A DNA stretch of 64,000 nt from Bin87 sp034423595 (GCA_965207025.1 OZ242258.1:2232001-2296000), one strand, 5' to 3'; positions 47,925 to 56,918 are shown, counted from the first letter of the stretch. Program-made: numbers and translations. The notes: a model not told the origin generated them from the sequence alone.

Positions 47925-49397
47925 GTGAACCAGCAAAACGAAGGCGTTACCGGGTTACCAGTAAGTCCCCCCCGTGGGCGGGAGGTGCCGCCGCTGCGGG
48001 TGCCTATCCGGAGACGCAGCCCCCCCCGCAGGTGGACTTCGGCCCCCGCCATTCTTCTGGCCGTCTTTCTCCTGTTGAACATCGCAGGCGGCGTTCTGCT
48101 GTACCTCCCGTATGCTGCCGATGGCGACCGCGCCAGCTTGCAGGTGGCTTTTTTCACAGCAATCTCGGCGTCCACTGTGACGGGTCTCACGCAGGTGGAC
48201 ACACAGACGTTCTGGTCTCCCTTCGGGCAGGCGGTTCTGTTTGTTCTCATGCTCGTGGGCGGCCTGGAGTTCATGACCGCCGCCACGGTCCTGGTCTTTT
48301 TCGGCCGCCGCACCACCGTATTGGAAGAAGAAGTGTACCGGGACACTGTCGGCTCCGGGCAAACTTCCAACGTTGCCAAGGTTGCCCGCAACATCGTTCT
48401 TGCGTTCATGCTGGGCTACCTCATCGGCGCGGCGCTGATTTTCTACCAGATGCGAACGATGCCCGATATGTCCCTGCTCCAGGCCGCTTGGCAATCATTG
48501 TTCCTGTCGGTATCGGCTTTCAATAACGCCGGTCTCTCCATACTGCCCAACGCCGCCAGCGGCAACAACCTCGATACTCTCGGAGCCTATCCCTACCTGG
48601 CCGGACTGATCACTCTCATGATCATCCTTGGCGCGTTGGGCTGGCCCCTGATGGTGGACATGCGCCGAAACTGGCGGCCAGGGTTCGGCCGCAGGCGGCT
48701 CGGCGGCTTGTACCTGTTCAACTTCTCTAGGTTCACCCTCGACACCAAGCTGGTCCTGATCCTTACCCTGGCGCTGTATGCGCTCAGCGCTGCCGCCTTC
48801 TTGTTCGCCGAGTGGAGCGGGGTGCTGGCCGGCCACTCGCTTCTCGGCAAGCTGGGCTTCTCCATATTTCACGGCGCCAGCGGACGTACGGCCGGGTTTG
48901 CTGCCCTGGACTGGAGCGCGGTTACCGACTTCACCCTGTTGATCTATGGCGGGCTCATGTTCATCGGTGGTTCCACCGCGTCGGTTGCCGGAGGCATCAA
49001 GGTTAATACGGTAGCCGTCCTGTTGGCGGCGGCTCGCTCAGCGGCGCTGCGACATCCCAGAACCGAGGTCTTTCGACGTGAGATCGGCGCGACCCTGGTC
49101 GCCAGGGCCCTGATGATAGCTCTGATCGCGGTGGCCTATCTGGGAGTGGTTACCCCGATATTAACCTACACGGAGCCTCACCTGAATTTCGAAAAGTTGA
49201 TCTTTGAGGCCGTCTCCGCTTTCGGCACCAATGGAATGTCCACAGGGATATCCGGCGAATTAAGCCTCGCCGGGTCTATAATATTTATGGTAACCATGCT
49301 TGCCGGCCGCATTGGGCCACTCACGCTGGTCATGCTGCTGGCGCCTCGGGAAGAGGCATCCTACCGTTATCCCGAAGAACCCGTTAGAATTGGGTAG
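47925..49397 (+). CDS. trkH: TrkH/KtrB family potassium (or sodium-coupled) uptake channel subunit
   Basis: 490 residues, starting GTG 47925. After a basic N-terminus come about ten membrane helices with four pore-loop repeats. Selectivity Gly positions are visible in SASTVTGLTQVDTQTFW, AFNNAGLSILPNAAS, GASGRTAGFAALDWS and AFGTNGMSTGISGELSL. This is the Superfamily of K Transporters fold. It works with the RCK protein encoded 5 bases downstream to bring in potassium under osmotic control. The basic first 35 residues are not conserved. Confidence 0.93.
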   Translation: MNQQNEGVTGLPVSPPRGREVPPLRVPIRRRSPPRRWTSAPAILLAVFLLLNIAGGVLLYLPYAADGDRASLQVAFFTAISASTVTGLTQVDTQTFWSPFGQAVLFVLMLVGGLEFMTAATVLVFFGRRTTVLEEEVYRDTVGSGQTSNVAKVARNIVLAFMLGYLIGAALIFYQMRTMPDMSLLQAAWQSLFLSVSAFNNAGLSILPNAASGNNLDTLGAYPYLAGLITLMIILGALGWPLMVDMRRNWRPGFGRRRLGGLYLFNFSRFTLDTKLVLILTLALYALSAAAFLFAEWSGVLAGHSLLGKLGFSIFHGASGRTAGFAALDWSAVTDFTLLIYGGLMFIGGSTASVAGGIKVNTVAVLLAAARSAALRHPRTEVFRREIGATLVARALMIALIAVAYLGVVTPILTYTEPHLNFEKLIFEAVSAFGTNGMSTGISGELSLAGSIIFMVTMLAGRIGPLTLVMLLAPREEASYRYPEEPVRIG

Positions 49398-49402
49398 CAA
49401 TC

Positions 49403-50059
49403 ATGGCGAATCAAGTTTGTGTCATCGGTCTGGGTCGATTCGGCGCCAAGTTGGCGACCACGCTGTTCCAAAGCGAACACGAAGTATTGGCCATAGACCA
49501 GAACGATCTGAGAGTGCAGGCCATGCTGGGCCAGGTCACCTACGCCGTTGAGGCCGACGCAACCAGCGAAACGGCCCTGAACGACCTTGGCGTGGCCGAC
49601 ATGGATGTGGCTGTCGTCGCCCTCGGCAGCCAAGTCCAATCGAGCATCATTACAACCATGCTGCTCAAGACCATGGGCCTGCCTTTCGTAATCGCTCGCG
49701 CCACCGACCGGCGGCACGCGGAAATCCTGCACCGGGTCGGTGCCGACAAGGTGATCTTCCCCGAGGAAGAAGCTGCCGTCCGCGCCGCTAGCCTGGACCT
49801 CACGCCCAACTCCATCGACTTCATCGGCATCACCGAAACCGACGGAATCCATAAACTTCGTCCCCCGGAACACATGCGAGGGCGCACTCTGCGCGACGTC
49901 GGATTGGGCAACGATAACCAACACCGCTTGGTCGCCGTGGTAATTCAACGGGGACACGAGTACATTTTGAACCCCGACGGCGATGAAATTATCGGAGACG
50001 GCGACATCCTCGTCGTTGTCGGTAGCCACGAGCAGATCGCCCGAGCCTTTGAACGATGA
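49403..50059 (+). CDS. trkA: TrkA/KtrA family RCK regulatory subunit
   Basis: 218 residues. The N-terminal Rossmann domain has VCVIGLGRFGAKLATTLFQS and ends in the typical acidic LAIDQND. ATDRRHAEILHRVGADKVIF follows in the RCK-N part. The C-terminal RCK-C domain ends IIGDGDILVVVGSHEQIARA. It binds nucleotides (ATP/ADP or NAD) and gates the TrkH partner encoded just upstream. One RCK unit, so KtrA-like in size rather than the double-length TrkA of E. coli. Confidence 0.93.
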   Translation: MANQVCVIGLGRFGAKLATTLFQSEHEVLAIDQNDLRVQAMLGQVTYAVEADATSETALNDLGVADMDVAVVALGSQVQSSIITTMLLKTMGLPFVIARATDRRHAEILHRVGADKVIFPEEEAAVRAASLDLTPNSIDFIGITETDGIHKLRPPEHMRGRTLRDVGLGNDNQHRLVAVVIQRGHEYILNPDGDEIIGDGDILVVVGSHEQIARAFER

Positions 50060-50092
50060 GCGCAAACAACGCGCCGCCTGCGGTGAACACTA

Positions 50093-50929
50093 ATGCCTGA
50101 TCTAATCGGTTACCTCGGGCCTGCCGGGACCTACACAGAGCAGGCGGCCCTCCTTTACGCGCCCGACGCCGAACTCAAGCCTTATCCCACCATCAGCGCC
50201 GTGGGCGCCGCCGTCGCCAATGACGAGTTGGACTCCGGCGTAGTCCCCATCGAAAACAGCCTGGAAGGTTCTGTCACCTTCACCCTCGACCTTCTTATCG
50301 CCCAGTCCGGCTTGTCCATTCGCAACGAAGTGGTAATACCCATCGACCATTACCTCGTCGCCCCCCCTGGCGTCTCGGCAAGTTCCGTGGAGATCATATA
50401 CTCACATCCACAAGCCCTCGCCCAATGTCGGGGCTATCTGGGCGAAAACTTTCCCACCGTCGCCCGCGAAGCGTCTTTGAGCACTGTGGCCGCAGTGCTG
50501 GATATGCAATCCAGCCGAGCCCCTGCGGCTGCCATCTGCCCCCAGCGCGCCACCGAAATCTACGACGTGCATATTCTCGCCAGAAGCATCCAGGACAATT
50601 CTACGAACCAGACCCGTTTCGTCGCTCTCTCCCACGACGACCATCCCCCCACCGGCCACGACCGCACCTCAATCAGCTTCGCCTTTGCGGTGGACCGTCC
50701 GGGCAACCTCTATCACGCCATCGGCGAATTCGCCGAGCGCAACATCAACCTGGTCAAAATCGAAAGCCGGCCCACCAAGCAGGAACTGGGACGATACATC
50801 TTCCTCATCGACTGCGATGGCCACCGGGAGGAGCCTGAAGTGGCCGCCGCTCTCCGCGGCCTCCAGGAGTACGCCGACGTTTTCAAAATCCTGGGTTCCT
50901 ATCCCCATTGGGAACCACCCGGCCACTGA
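50093..50929 (+). CDS. pheA: Prephenate dehydratase
   Basis: 278 residues, a monofunctional enzyme without chorismate mutase. Catalytic blocks: IGYLGPAGTYTEQAALLYAP, DSGVVPIENSLEGSVTFTLD and NSTNQTRFVALSHDDHPP (the NxTRF motif). The C-terminal ACT domain carries RPGNLYHAIGEFAERNINLV and KIESRPTKQELGRYIFLIDC, with the ESRP motif for phenylalanine feedback. Makes phenylpyruvate in phenylalanine synthesis. Follows trkA after 33 bases; the next gene starts 7 bases after its stop. Confidence 0.95.
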   Translation: MPDLIGYLGPAGTYTEQAALLYAPDAELKPYPTISAVGAAVANDELDSGVVPIENSLEGSVTFTLDLLIAQSGLSIRNEVVIPIDHYLVAPPGVSASSVEIIYSHPQALAQCRGYLGENFPTVAREASLSTVAAVLDMQSSRAPAAAICPQRATEIYDVHILARSIQDNSTNQTRFVALSHDDHPPTGHDRTSISFAFAVDRPGNLYHAIGEFAERNINLVKIESRPTKQELGRYIFLIDCDGHREEPEVAAALRGLQEYADVFKILGSYPHWEPPGH

Positions 50930-50936
50930 CGACCGT

Positions 50937-51458
50937 ATGAGTTTATTCCGGTCTGCCGTTGCGCTCGTCGTGGGCGCGCCTGCTTTCATGTTCCGATCCC
51001 ACTTCCGCGTTCACGGCGACAGCATGACCCCCAATTTGTGCCACGGCGACCTGCTGTATGTCGTGCCGAAATCATGGACACCCCACGGGTTTGAACGGGG
51101 CGCGGTTGTAGTGGCGACGTCTCCGGTTGGGGACGGTTCTTTCTGGGTTAAACGGGTGATCGGACTGCCGGGTGAATTTGTGGCTTTTGGCGACGACGGG
51201 GCCGTCCTCATAGATGACGTTCCGCTGCCGGAACCGTACTGCTCGGGAAGGCCGTATGAGCAGGGGACCCCGCGTGAGCAGCGACGTTCAGCCCCGTGGC
51301 TGTGCAACGACGACGAGTATTTCCTCATGGGCGACAACCGGGATGACAGCAACGATAGCCGCCGCTACGGGCCGGCGCCGTTTCATACCATCGTGGGCCG
51401 CGTATGGTTCCGCTGGCCCTCACGGCGCGCCGCTTTGCTACGGGAGCGGGCCCAATGA
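50937..51458 (+). CDS. Type I signal peptidase (S26 family)
   Basis: 173 residues from ATG 50937; the open frame extends into pheA and is not used there. One N-terminal membrane-proximal helix (AVALVVGAPAFMFRSHF), then the catalytic Ser in VHGDSMTPNL and Lys in WVKRVIGLPGE, and the C-terminal box FLMGDNRDDSNDSRRYGP. Compact, without the long external domain of E. coli LepB. Cleaves signal peptides of exported proteins, or may mature one specific protein. Overlaps the next gene by ATGA. Confidence 0.9.
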   Translation: MSLFRSAVALVVGAPAFMFRSHFRVHGDSMTPNLCHGDLLYVVPKSWTPHGFERGAVVVATSPVGDGSFWVKRVIGLPGEFVAFGDDGAVLIDDVPLPEPYCSGRPYEQGTPREQRRSAPWLCNDDEYFLMGDNRDDSNDSRRYGPAPFHTIVGRVWFRWPSRRAALLRERAQ

Positions 51459-52429
51459 TCCTGGACCGGGCCTCCGAGAAAGTCTCCGCCTGGGTTGGCG
51501 GCATTTCGTGGCTGCTGCACCTCAACCGGCGGATGGAAGCCGCGGCCACCAGGTGGCGCCCGGTGCGGGTCGTCTTGGCCACCTTGGCCGCCGTAACCCG
51601 CAACGACGCCCAGCAGTTGATCGCCGGCATCGCCTATTACGGTATGGTGGCATTGATTCCTATCTCCGTTGCCCTCCTGCAATTTTTAGGTCTGGCGCTG
51701 GGGCCGGAACTGTCGTTGCATTGGTTCGAGTCATGGTCATCCCGCGTGCTGCCGCCCACCATCGACCTGGGGAGTATCCTCGCGCCGGGCGACGTCACCG
51801 CCTTGGGCGTCACCGGCATTTTCGCCCTGCTGGGTCTGGCATGGGGATCCTACAAGTTGTTCGGAGCCGTGGGCCTGGTGGTCAATCGAATGTGGGGTAT
51901 CGCGCCCAGCCAGGTGGGCATAATCGGCAGAACCAGGCAATACCTGCTGATGAGCGCTACTGCGATCGTGCTGTTGTTGTCCAGCGTTTCCACGTACCTC
52001 ATGTCCCAGGATGAAGATACCTTGGTGTTGCTGCAACCGGGTCGGACCGGTTGGAGCGACACGGTAATATCATCTGCTGCCCCGGGCTGGTGGCCCAACC
52101 TGATCGCCGGACTATTGGCCGGAGCGGCTTTCCTGATTGTTTACCGGTACGTCCCGGAACGCCCAGTGCGCTGGCGATGGGCCGCCATCGGAGCCGGCGC
52201 AGCCGGCGTGGCTTTGCAGATGGTTAACATTGGCGTCGCGATCTTCATCACTTACCTTGCCCCGTCCCATCTGGTGTATGGCCCGCTGGCATCGGTGCTT
52301 CTCGTTCTGGTCTGGCTCTTCGCCTCATCCATCACCCTGGCGTCGGGCGCGGCGGTGGCCGCCTATAGTCAGAATGTGTACGACGACGACGGGCCAACTC
52401 CTGGCCCCGGCTGGTTCCTGGGCAACTGA
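51455..52429 (+). CDS. YihY/UPF0761 family inner membrane protein
   Basis: 324 residues from ATG 51455, overlapping the previous stop (ATGA). About six membrane helices. Family blocks: DAQQLIAGIAYYGMVALIPI, GVTGIFALLGLAWGSYKLFG, VVNRMWGI and SSITLASGAAVAAYSQNVYD. It was once named RNase BN, which is a mis-assignment; function is unknown. Coupled to the signal peptidase gene. Confidence 0.88.
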   Translation: MILDRASEKVSAWVGGISWLLHLNRRMEAAATRWRPVRVVLATLAAVTRNDAQQLIAGIAYYGMVALIPISVALLQFLGLALGPELSLHWFESWSSRVLPPTIDLGSILAPGDVTALGVTGIFALLGLAWGSYKLFGAVGLVVNRMWGIAPSQVGIIGRTRQYLLMSATAIVLLLSSVSTYLMSQDEDTLVLLQPGRTGWSDTVISSAAPGWWPNLIAGLLAGAAFLIVYRYVPERPVRWRWAAIGAGAAGVALQMVNIGVAIFITYLAPSHLVYGPLASVLLVLVWLFASSITLASGAAVAAYSQNVYDDDGPTPGPGWFLGN

Positions 52430-52510
52430 CCTTGAGCGGCTCGGTCTCAAATCAAGCAGGACGGCCCACCTGTGGCGGACCGCCCCCGGTTACTGCCGTT
52501 TAACGGTGCG

Positions 52511-52780
52511 TTACAGTTTCCAAAAAGTACCAACCTGGCAAACAATATCCACCTTGTTGATTGACTCCGCCGGCCAGCCCACCATGTTCAGCCAGTCCTC
52601 GAAGTGAGATTGTTCCACGGCTTCGCATTCGGAAATCAGCTTGCCGTTTTCCAGGTCCCCGTACACCTTCAGGATCGTGGTCCGCCGGTCGGGACGCCAT
52701 TTTTTCACGGCGTCGAGCTTGTTCCGAAAATCCTCTTCCGTGATGCCCGGTATGTTGTGAACGGCGATGAATCGTGCCAT
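52511..52780 (-). CDS. Small DUF4242/SCO4226-like or dimeric barrel protein
   Basis: 89 residues from ATG 52780 (MARFIAVHNIPGITEEDFRN). An alpha-beta small fold with DRRTTILKVYGDLENGKLIS and CEAVEQSHFEDWLNMVGWPA. The start with a conserved His and the later ECEA and HFEDW segments fit the DUF4242 (SCO4226-like) group, which in one case binds nickel; that assignment is tentative. A family A repeat lies just upstream, and the dehydratase genes precede it in the same direction. Confidence 0.6.
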   Translation of the reverse strand: MARFIAVHNIPGITEEDFRNKLDAVKKWRPDRRTTILKVYGDLENGKLISECEAVEQSHFEDWLNMVGWPAESINKVDIVCQVGTFWKL

Positions 52781-52798
52781 TGTGTCAAACTCCGTAGT

Positions 52799-52828
52799 CC
52801 TGGATTCCGGCTTTCGCCGGAATGACGG
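52799..52828. repeat. Dispersed repeat family A
   Basis: Palindromic core ttccggctttcgccggaa, inverted relative to the copy at 19098. It lies between the DUF4242-like gene and the MaoC-like gene. Confidence 0.8.
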
Positions 52829-52833
52829 GAGGG

Positions 52834-53394
52834 TTAGTCGGCCGGCGGTACGAACGGATACGGAATCGCCGGCCCGTCCTTCAGCGGCAGCACCACCGTC
52901 GCCGTTCCGGGCATACTCTCGATGCCGTCTTGGGTCTTCATCCCGATCTCCAATTCGATGAATCCCATCTGGTTCTTTTCGTACTTGCTGGTCACTCGCC
53001 CCCACATGATCAGGATGTCCCCGGGAACCAGCATCGCCCGGTGCTCAAACCGCGCTTTCCAGGGCCACCCGTTTGGCAACGTCCAGTCCTTCAGGTACTG
53101 GGGCACCACGCTCTGTTTCCATGAACCATGCACCAGGATGCTGGGGTTCCGGTCATGGTTCAGCCCGAAGTCCAGATCGTAGTGGATCCGGTGGAAGTTC
53201 TCGATTGCCGCACTCCATCGGAAAAGGTGCGTCGGCGTCGGCTTGTAGATGTATTTGGGCAATTCGTCGCCCTCGTTCACGTCCTCGTAGTAGATCTGGG
53301 CCTTTTCACGCAACCCGTCGGCGTCGGGCCGCTCGTTGCGCTGCCAGATCTCCTCCGGTTCCATATTGAGGAGGTCGTCAAGTAGTGTGGTCAT
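52834..53394 (-). CDS. MaoC-like hotdog dehydratase, C-terminal half type
   Basis: 186 residues. Hotdog-fold blocks: LPKYIYKPTPTHLFRWSAAI, ENFHRIHYDLDFGL with the hydratase-2 like Asp/His pair, and ILVHGSWKQSVVPQYLKDW. In related actinobacterial enzymes two such half-domains form a heterodimeric enoyl-CoA or mesaconyl-CoA type hydratase; the N-terminal half partner is encoded at 53519. The substrate is not known. Leftward operon with the neighbouring dehydratase gene, 124 bases apart. Confidence 0.82.
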   Translation of the reverse strand: MTTLLDDLLNMEPEEIWQRNERPDADGLREKAQIYYEDVNEGDELPKYIYKPTPTHLFRWSAAIENFHRIHYDLDFGLNHDRNPSILVHGSWKQSVVPQYLKDWTLPNGWPWKARFEHRAMLVPGDILIMWGRVTSKYEKNQMGFIELEIGMKTQDGIESMPGTATVVLPLKDGPAIPYPFVPPAD

Positions 53395-53518
53395 CGCATG
53401 TCTCCGAATGGTGATTTAGAACCGCTCGTGGTGAGCTCGTCGAACCACCGGGAATTGTCTTTCAACAGGCTAGGTACGAGCGGGGCAACCTTTTCGACTT
53501 TGCAATCGTCCTGGCGAT

Positions 53519-54073
53519 TTAGCGCCGGATGGTCGAGGCGCGCGTGATGCACAGCGTCACGTCGTCCTGGTTCCAGTACCGCGTCTCCCGCGTGATAATC
53601 AGGAACGGAGTGCCGTCGCGCCCCAGGCGCTCCCGGATATCCGAGTAGCGGTTCTGGAAGAAAATCGTGTCGCCGATGCTGGGGTAAGCAAACACCTCGA
53701 GTTCGTTGCCCGCGTTGAGCACTCGCACCAGGTTAGTCGGAACCGGCGGCAACTCGCCCGGCCGCTCCACCGACCCGATACCGTCCGACTCGGGGTTTTC
53801 CTCAAACGCCGCCGTGATGGGGTCGCCCTGGTCGGGCCGGATCCGGCTGGCCAGGTAGCTCACCATTATGGGCGGCGCGATCAGTTCGCCGTATCGGGTC
53901 GATTTGGCGAAATCGTCGTCCCAATAGCGCGGGTCCGGGTCCATCAGGGCCTGCGTGAACCGGCGCATGTACTCGCCGTCCATCACTCCCCAGGATTCTA
54001 CGATGTCCCCACTGACACCAATCATCGCCTGAACTTCCGGCGTCAGCGCGGTGGGAGGGGCTTGTTGTGTCAT
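53519..54073 (-). CDS. FAS1-like/MaoC N-terminal dehydratase domain protein
   Basis: 184 residues from ATG 54073 (MTQQAPPTALTPEV); the longer frame to 54142 is not used. Blocks: TQALMDPDPRYWDDDFAKST, YGELIAPPIMVSYLASRI, LEVFAYPSIGDTIFFQNRYS and GTPFLIITRETRYWNQDDVT. This is the hotdog N-terminal half found with MaoC C-terminal halves in CoA-ester hydratases. It pairs with the product of 52834. No other CoA-metabolism gene is adjacent. Confidence 0.82.
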   Translation of the reverse strand: MTQQAPPTALTPEVQAMIGVSGDIVESWGVMDGEYMRRFTQALMDPDPRYWDDDFAKSTRYGELIAPPIMVSYLASRIRPDQGDPITAAFEENPESDGIGSVERPGELPPVPTNLVRVLNAGNELEVFAYPSIGDTIFFQNRYSDIRERLGRDGTPFLIITRETRYWNQDDVTLCITRASTIRR

Positions 54074-54150
54074 ACCAAACGCTCCGAATTTTGCGGATGC
54101 TGAACTGCCGAAAAGCCTAGCGCAGCCCGCCCGGTTCGTCAATCCGATGG

Positions 54151-55080
54151 CTACCCGCCATACGCCCGCTCCAGCGCCGCCTCCAACTCATCCGTCGTGT
54201 AGCAGTATTCTTGCGTACCCCGTTGCTGGATCACAAAGTGCGCGCACGCCGAGCCGATTTGCGCTGCCCTTTCCAAACCCTCATTACGGATCAGTCCCAG
54301 AATCAACCCGCCCCGAAAGGCGTCGCCGGCGCCCGTCGGATCAACCACGTTCTCGGTGGGCACACAGGGCACGATGACCTCACCCTCTTCGGTAGTGATG
54401 CGCGTGCCTTGCTCTCCCAGTGTGGTGACCATCGCGCCTGTCAGTTGCATCAGACCGCCCTTGTCGATGCCCGTCCGTTCGGAGATCAGCGCCATCTCGT
54501 AGTCGTTGGCGATCAGCAGGTCGCTGTTGCGTATGCACTCCGTTAGTCCCTCGGCGTCCCACACGGGCAGCGATTGGCCCGGGTCAAAAATCGTGTAGAT
54601 TCCAGCGTTTTTCGCGTCAGCGGTAAAGTTGGACATATCGGTCAAGTTGCCCGGGCCTACTATATTGATGGCCTCCGCAGGATCAAGTTGGCCGAAGTCA
54701 AACCCCGCCGCGTGTTTCATCGCCCCCGGATTGAACCCTGTTATCTGGTTATCCGCCAGGTCGGTCACAATGAAAGCGGATGCGGTGGCTTCCTCCTCAA
54801 CAATCTTTATGTCACGCGTGGGGATGCCATTCGCCTCCAACCGGGTAAAGTAGTCCCGGTAATCGTTCCCGATGGCCGCGATCAGCCGGGGCGTTTGCCC
54901 CAGCATCGCCAGCGAATACGCGATGTTGCCGGCCGTGCCGCCGAAGTAGGCGTTGAAACCGTCCACCGTGAAACTCAGGTTTATCTGGTGCACCCTTTCG
55001 GGCACGATGTGGTCGCCGAAACGACCGGGAAACGTCATGATGCGGTCAATGGCCAGCGATCCGGAGACTAGGATTTCCAT
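54151..55080 (-). CDS. PfkB family carbohydrate/nucleoside kinase
   Basis: 309 residues. Ribokinase fold with INLSFTVDGFNAYFGGTAGN, IAYSLAMLGQTPRLIAAIGN and the C-terminal signature VVDPTGAGDAFRGGLILGLI with the catalytic Asp and anion-hole GAGD. The pattern of a short lid and SFTVDGFNAYFGG is close to adenosine kinase-like PfkB proteins of Chloroflexota and Cyanobacteria. The substrate may be adenosine or a sugar. Same direction as the dehydratases but with a short gap. Confidence 0.88.
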   Translation of the reverse strand: MEILVSGSLAIDRIMTFPGRFGDHIVPERVHQINLSFTVDGFNAYFGGTAGNIAYSLAMLGQTPRLIAAIGNDYRDYFTRLEANGIPTRDIKIVEEEATASAFIVTDLADNQITGFNPGAMKHAAGFDFGQLDPAEAINIVGPGNLTDMSNFTADAKNAGIYTIFDPGQSLPVWDAEGLTECIRNSDLLIANDYEMALISERTGIDKGGLMQLTGAMVTTLGEQGTRITTEEGEVIVPCVPTENVVDPTGAGDAFRGGLILGLIRNEGLERAAQIGSACAHFVIQQRGTQEYCYTTDELEAALERAYGG

Positions 55081-55130
55081 GTGCGTTCTTTCCTCAGTTT
55101 GCGTCTTGTTAGATTAATGGGCGCCCGAAA

Positions 55131-55170
55131 ACCCCCTCTCCCTTGATGGGAGAGGGCGGGGGTGAGGGTG
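55131..55170. repeat. Dispersed palindromic repeat family D, short copy
   Basis: Inverted arms ccctctccc/gggagaggg followed by a G-rich tail, matching the copy at 11695. It lies between the lipoprotein gene and the kinase gene. Confidence 0.6.
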
Positions 55171-55193
55171 AAATCCTTCGTTGCCGCACCCTC

Positions 55194-55967
55194 TCAACAC
55201 CCCCACTTGCCGGCGATTTCGCCGCCGAACTCCACCGCATCGCCGGCCTCAATCCCGTTTGCCGCCGCCTGCCCCGCGTTCAGCTCCAATATGAAGCGCA
55301 CCATCCCTGCCGACGGATACAGCTCCAGTTGGTCCCGCGGCGTGTCCAGCGGCGGATTCGGCACGTCGGCCGTTACGCCCGCCACCGTGCAGTCCGCCCG
55401 GATCCACACCATGTCCAGCGGAAAGTGCATGTTCGGCATCCAGAAGGTACGCGGCCCATCGTCGTCGTACACGAACAGCATCCCTTGATCATCCCGCATT
55501 GACGGCCGGCCCGACAAGCCTCGCGTCCGTTCTTCGGGCGTCACCGCCAGATCCACCCAGTAAATGGCTAAAGCATCACCCTCGTCGATAATGACTCGCT
55601 CGCCGCCTTCCGGGTGCAGTGTCGGTGTCGGTTCCGGCGTTGGCGTATTAGTCGGCGCAACCGTCGGCGTAGCGGTGGGCAACGCTGTGGGTGGCGTCGT
55701 GGGGGTGGGGGCCACTGTGGGCGGCATCAACGTAGGGGTGGGTTGTGCGGTTGCCGCCGGAGGCGAATGCGTCGCCGTTGGCGCTGAGGTCCGGCCCGCA
55801 GGGTGGGTAGGAGCAGTGGTCGCCGGAGTCTCTGACAGGTTGCCGCACGCCGTCATAGCCAACAGCAACACTAACACTGCCAGGAAAACCGTTGCCTTCA
55901 GCCACTGGATTCCCGCTTTTGCGGGAATGACGGCCCGACGGAGGCAGGTCAAGTTGCACCTAGCCAA
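55194..55967 (-). CDS. DUF192 lipoprotein with repeat-derived N-terminus
   Basis: Up to 257 residues. The signal peptide ends in LLAMTAC (lipobox). A 75-residue Thr/Pro/Ala-rich linker (TPTPEPTPTLHP and similar) follows. The C-terminal domain is DUF192: LAVTPEERTRGLSGRPSM, GMLFVYDDDGPRTFWMPNMH and FPLDMVWIRADCTVAGVTAD. Residues 12-22 (AVIPAKAGIQW) are encoded by a family A repeat at 55904-55933, so the original start may have lain between it and the signal peptide, or the repeat now supplies the N-terminus. Surface-anchored; function unknown. Overlaps the aldolase gene end by 8 bases. Confidence 0.82.
   Translation of the reverse strand: MARCNLTCLRRAVIPAKAGIQWLKATVFLAVLVLLLAMTACGNLSETPATTAPTHPAGRTSAPTATHSPPAATAQPTPTLMPPTVAPTPTTPPTALPTATPTVAPTNTPTPEPTPTLHPEGGERVIIDEGDALAIYWVDLAVTPEERTRGLSGRPSMRDDQGMLFVYDDDGPRTFWMPNMHFPLDMVWIRADCTVAGVTADVPNPPLDTPRDQLELYPSAGMVRFILELNAGQAAANGIEAGDAVEFGGEIAGKWGC
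55904..55933. repeat. Dispersed repeat family A inside the lipoprotein N-terminus
   Basis: Palindrome ttcccgcttttgcgggaa plus flanks. Read on the minus strand it encodes VIPAKAGIQ just before the signal peptide core. Confidence 0.8.
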
Positions 55968-56745
55968 TATCCGCCCTTATGTCCGAGATCCGTTGCTGCA
56001 GTGACCGGAGCAGCAGCGCCGTGGGCGGCGGCGCGACGTGCGTGTACCCCACACCCATTTCCTGCAACTCTTTAGCCGTCAGCGGAAACGCCGGATGGTT
56101 CATCGGCATCGACAGCTTTGCGCCGCCGGCCGCCTTGACCTCCGCCGCCAGTTCCTCCAGCCGCGCCCGTATCACCGGGCTCTGCGGGTCCCGGATGCCC
56201 ATGTACTCGGAGAAGTCCGTCGGCCCGATGGATACCAGATCTATCCCCGGCAACTGCGCGATCTGCCCGATCTCGCTGATGCCCTTCTCGTCCTCCGTCA
56301 TCACCGACAGCACAATGTTCTCGTTAGAGGTGCGCGTGTGCTCGTCCCAGCTCACCGTGCCGAACCGGGCCGCCCGCGTTCCTCCGGCTCCACCGCGATG
56401 TCCCAGCGGAGCGTATCGAACTGCGTCCACCGCCCGCTTGGCTCCCTCCAGCCCGTCGATGTGCGGGATGATGATGCCCTGCGCCCCGGCGTCCAGCAGC
56501 CGCAGGATCAGGTTCTCATCGTTGCCCGGTATGCGAATCATGGACGTTACCCCCACCAGATCCGCGGCCATGATCATTTGCGTGACTAAGCCCAGATCAA
56601 ACGTGGTGTGTTCCATGTCGATAAACGCGGCGTCGAAGCCGGCCAGCCCGATGATTTCCACCACCTGCGGGTCGGCGAACGTTACGTATGTACCCAGCGC
56701 CAACCGATTTTCGCGCAGCGCCTTTCTGACTTTGTTCTCCTGCAT
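55960..56745 (-). CDS. HpcH/HpaI aldolase family protein
   Basis: 261 residues from ATG 56745, with AAGGAG nine bases upstream; the longer open frame to 56874 overlaps the secA promoter. Blocks: FDAAFIDMEHTTFDLGLVTQ, RLLDAGAQGIIIPHIDGLEG, YAPLGHRGGAGGTRAARFGT, LSVMTEDEKGISEIGQI and IDLVSIGPTDFSEYMGIRDP. The Glu in MTEDEKG is where IEE occurs in the relative at 36914, so one metal ligand context differs. Class II aldolase fold; substrate unknown. Divergent from secA. Confidence 0.87.
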   Translation of the reverse strand: MQENKVRKALRENRLALGTYVTFADPQVVEIIGLAGFDAAFIDMEHTTFDLGLVTQMIMAADLVGVTSMIRIPGNDENLILRLLDAGAQGIIIPHIDGLEGAKRAVDAVRYAPLGHRGGAGGTRAARFGTVSWDEHTRTSNENIVLSVMTEDEKGISEIGQIAQLPGIDLVSIGPTDFSEYMGIRDPQSPVIRARLEELAAEVKAAGGAKLSMPMNHPAFPLTAKELQEMGVGYTHVAPPPTALLLRSLQQRISDIRADIG

Positions 56746-56855
56746 GGGAACAGTCTCCTTGACTGAGGTGGCAAACATCATAGCAGACGAATTGCCGGCT
56801 AAAACGGCACGTTGCATCCGTTTGCGCCCGCCAAACGTATCCCCGGCAACCTTGC

Positions 56856-56861
56856 TATACT
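56856..56861 (+). promoter_or_regulatory. Possible -10 box of secA
   Basis: TATACT, 58 bases before the secA start. The -35 region is weak. Confidence 0.4.
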
Positions 56862-56918
56862 GTGGACATACCACCGGGTTGTTGCCTGATGAAGCGCGAC
56901 CCGGGGGAGGGTTCTTTT

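Noticed and set aside
52781..53005. N-terminal extension of the DUF4242-like gene
   Set aside because: It runs through a family A repeat and into the dehydratase gene; the ATG at 52780 gives a compact complete domain.
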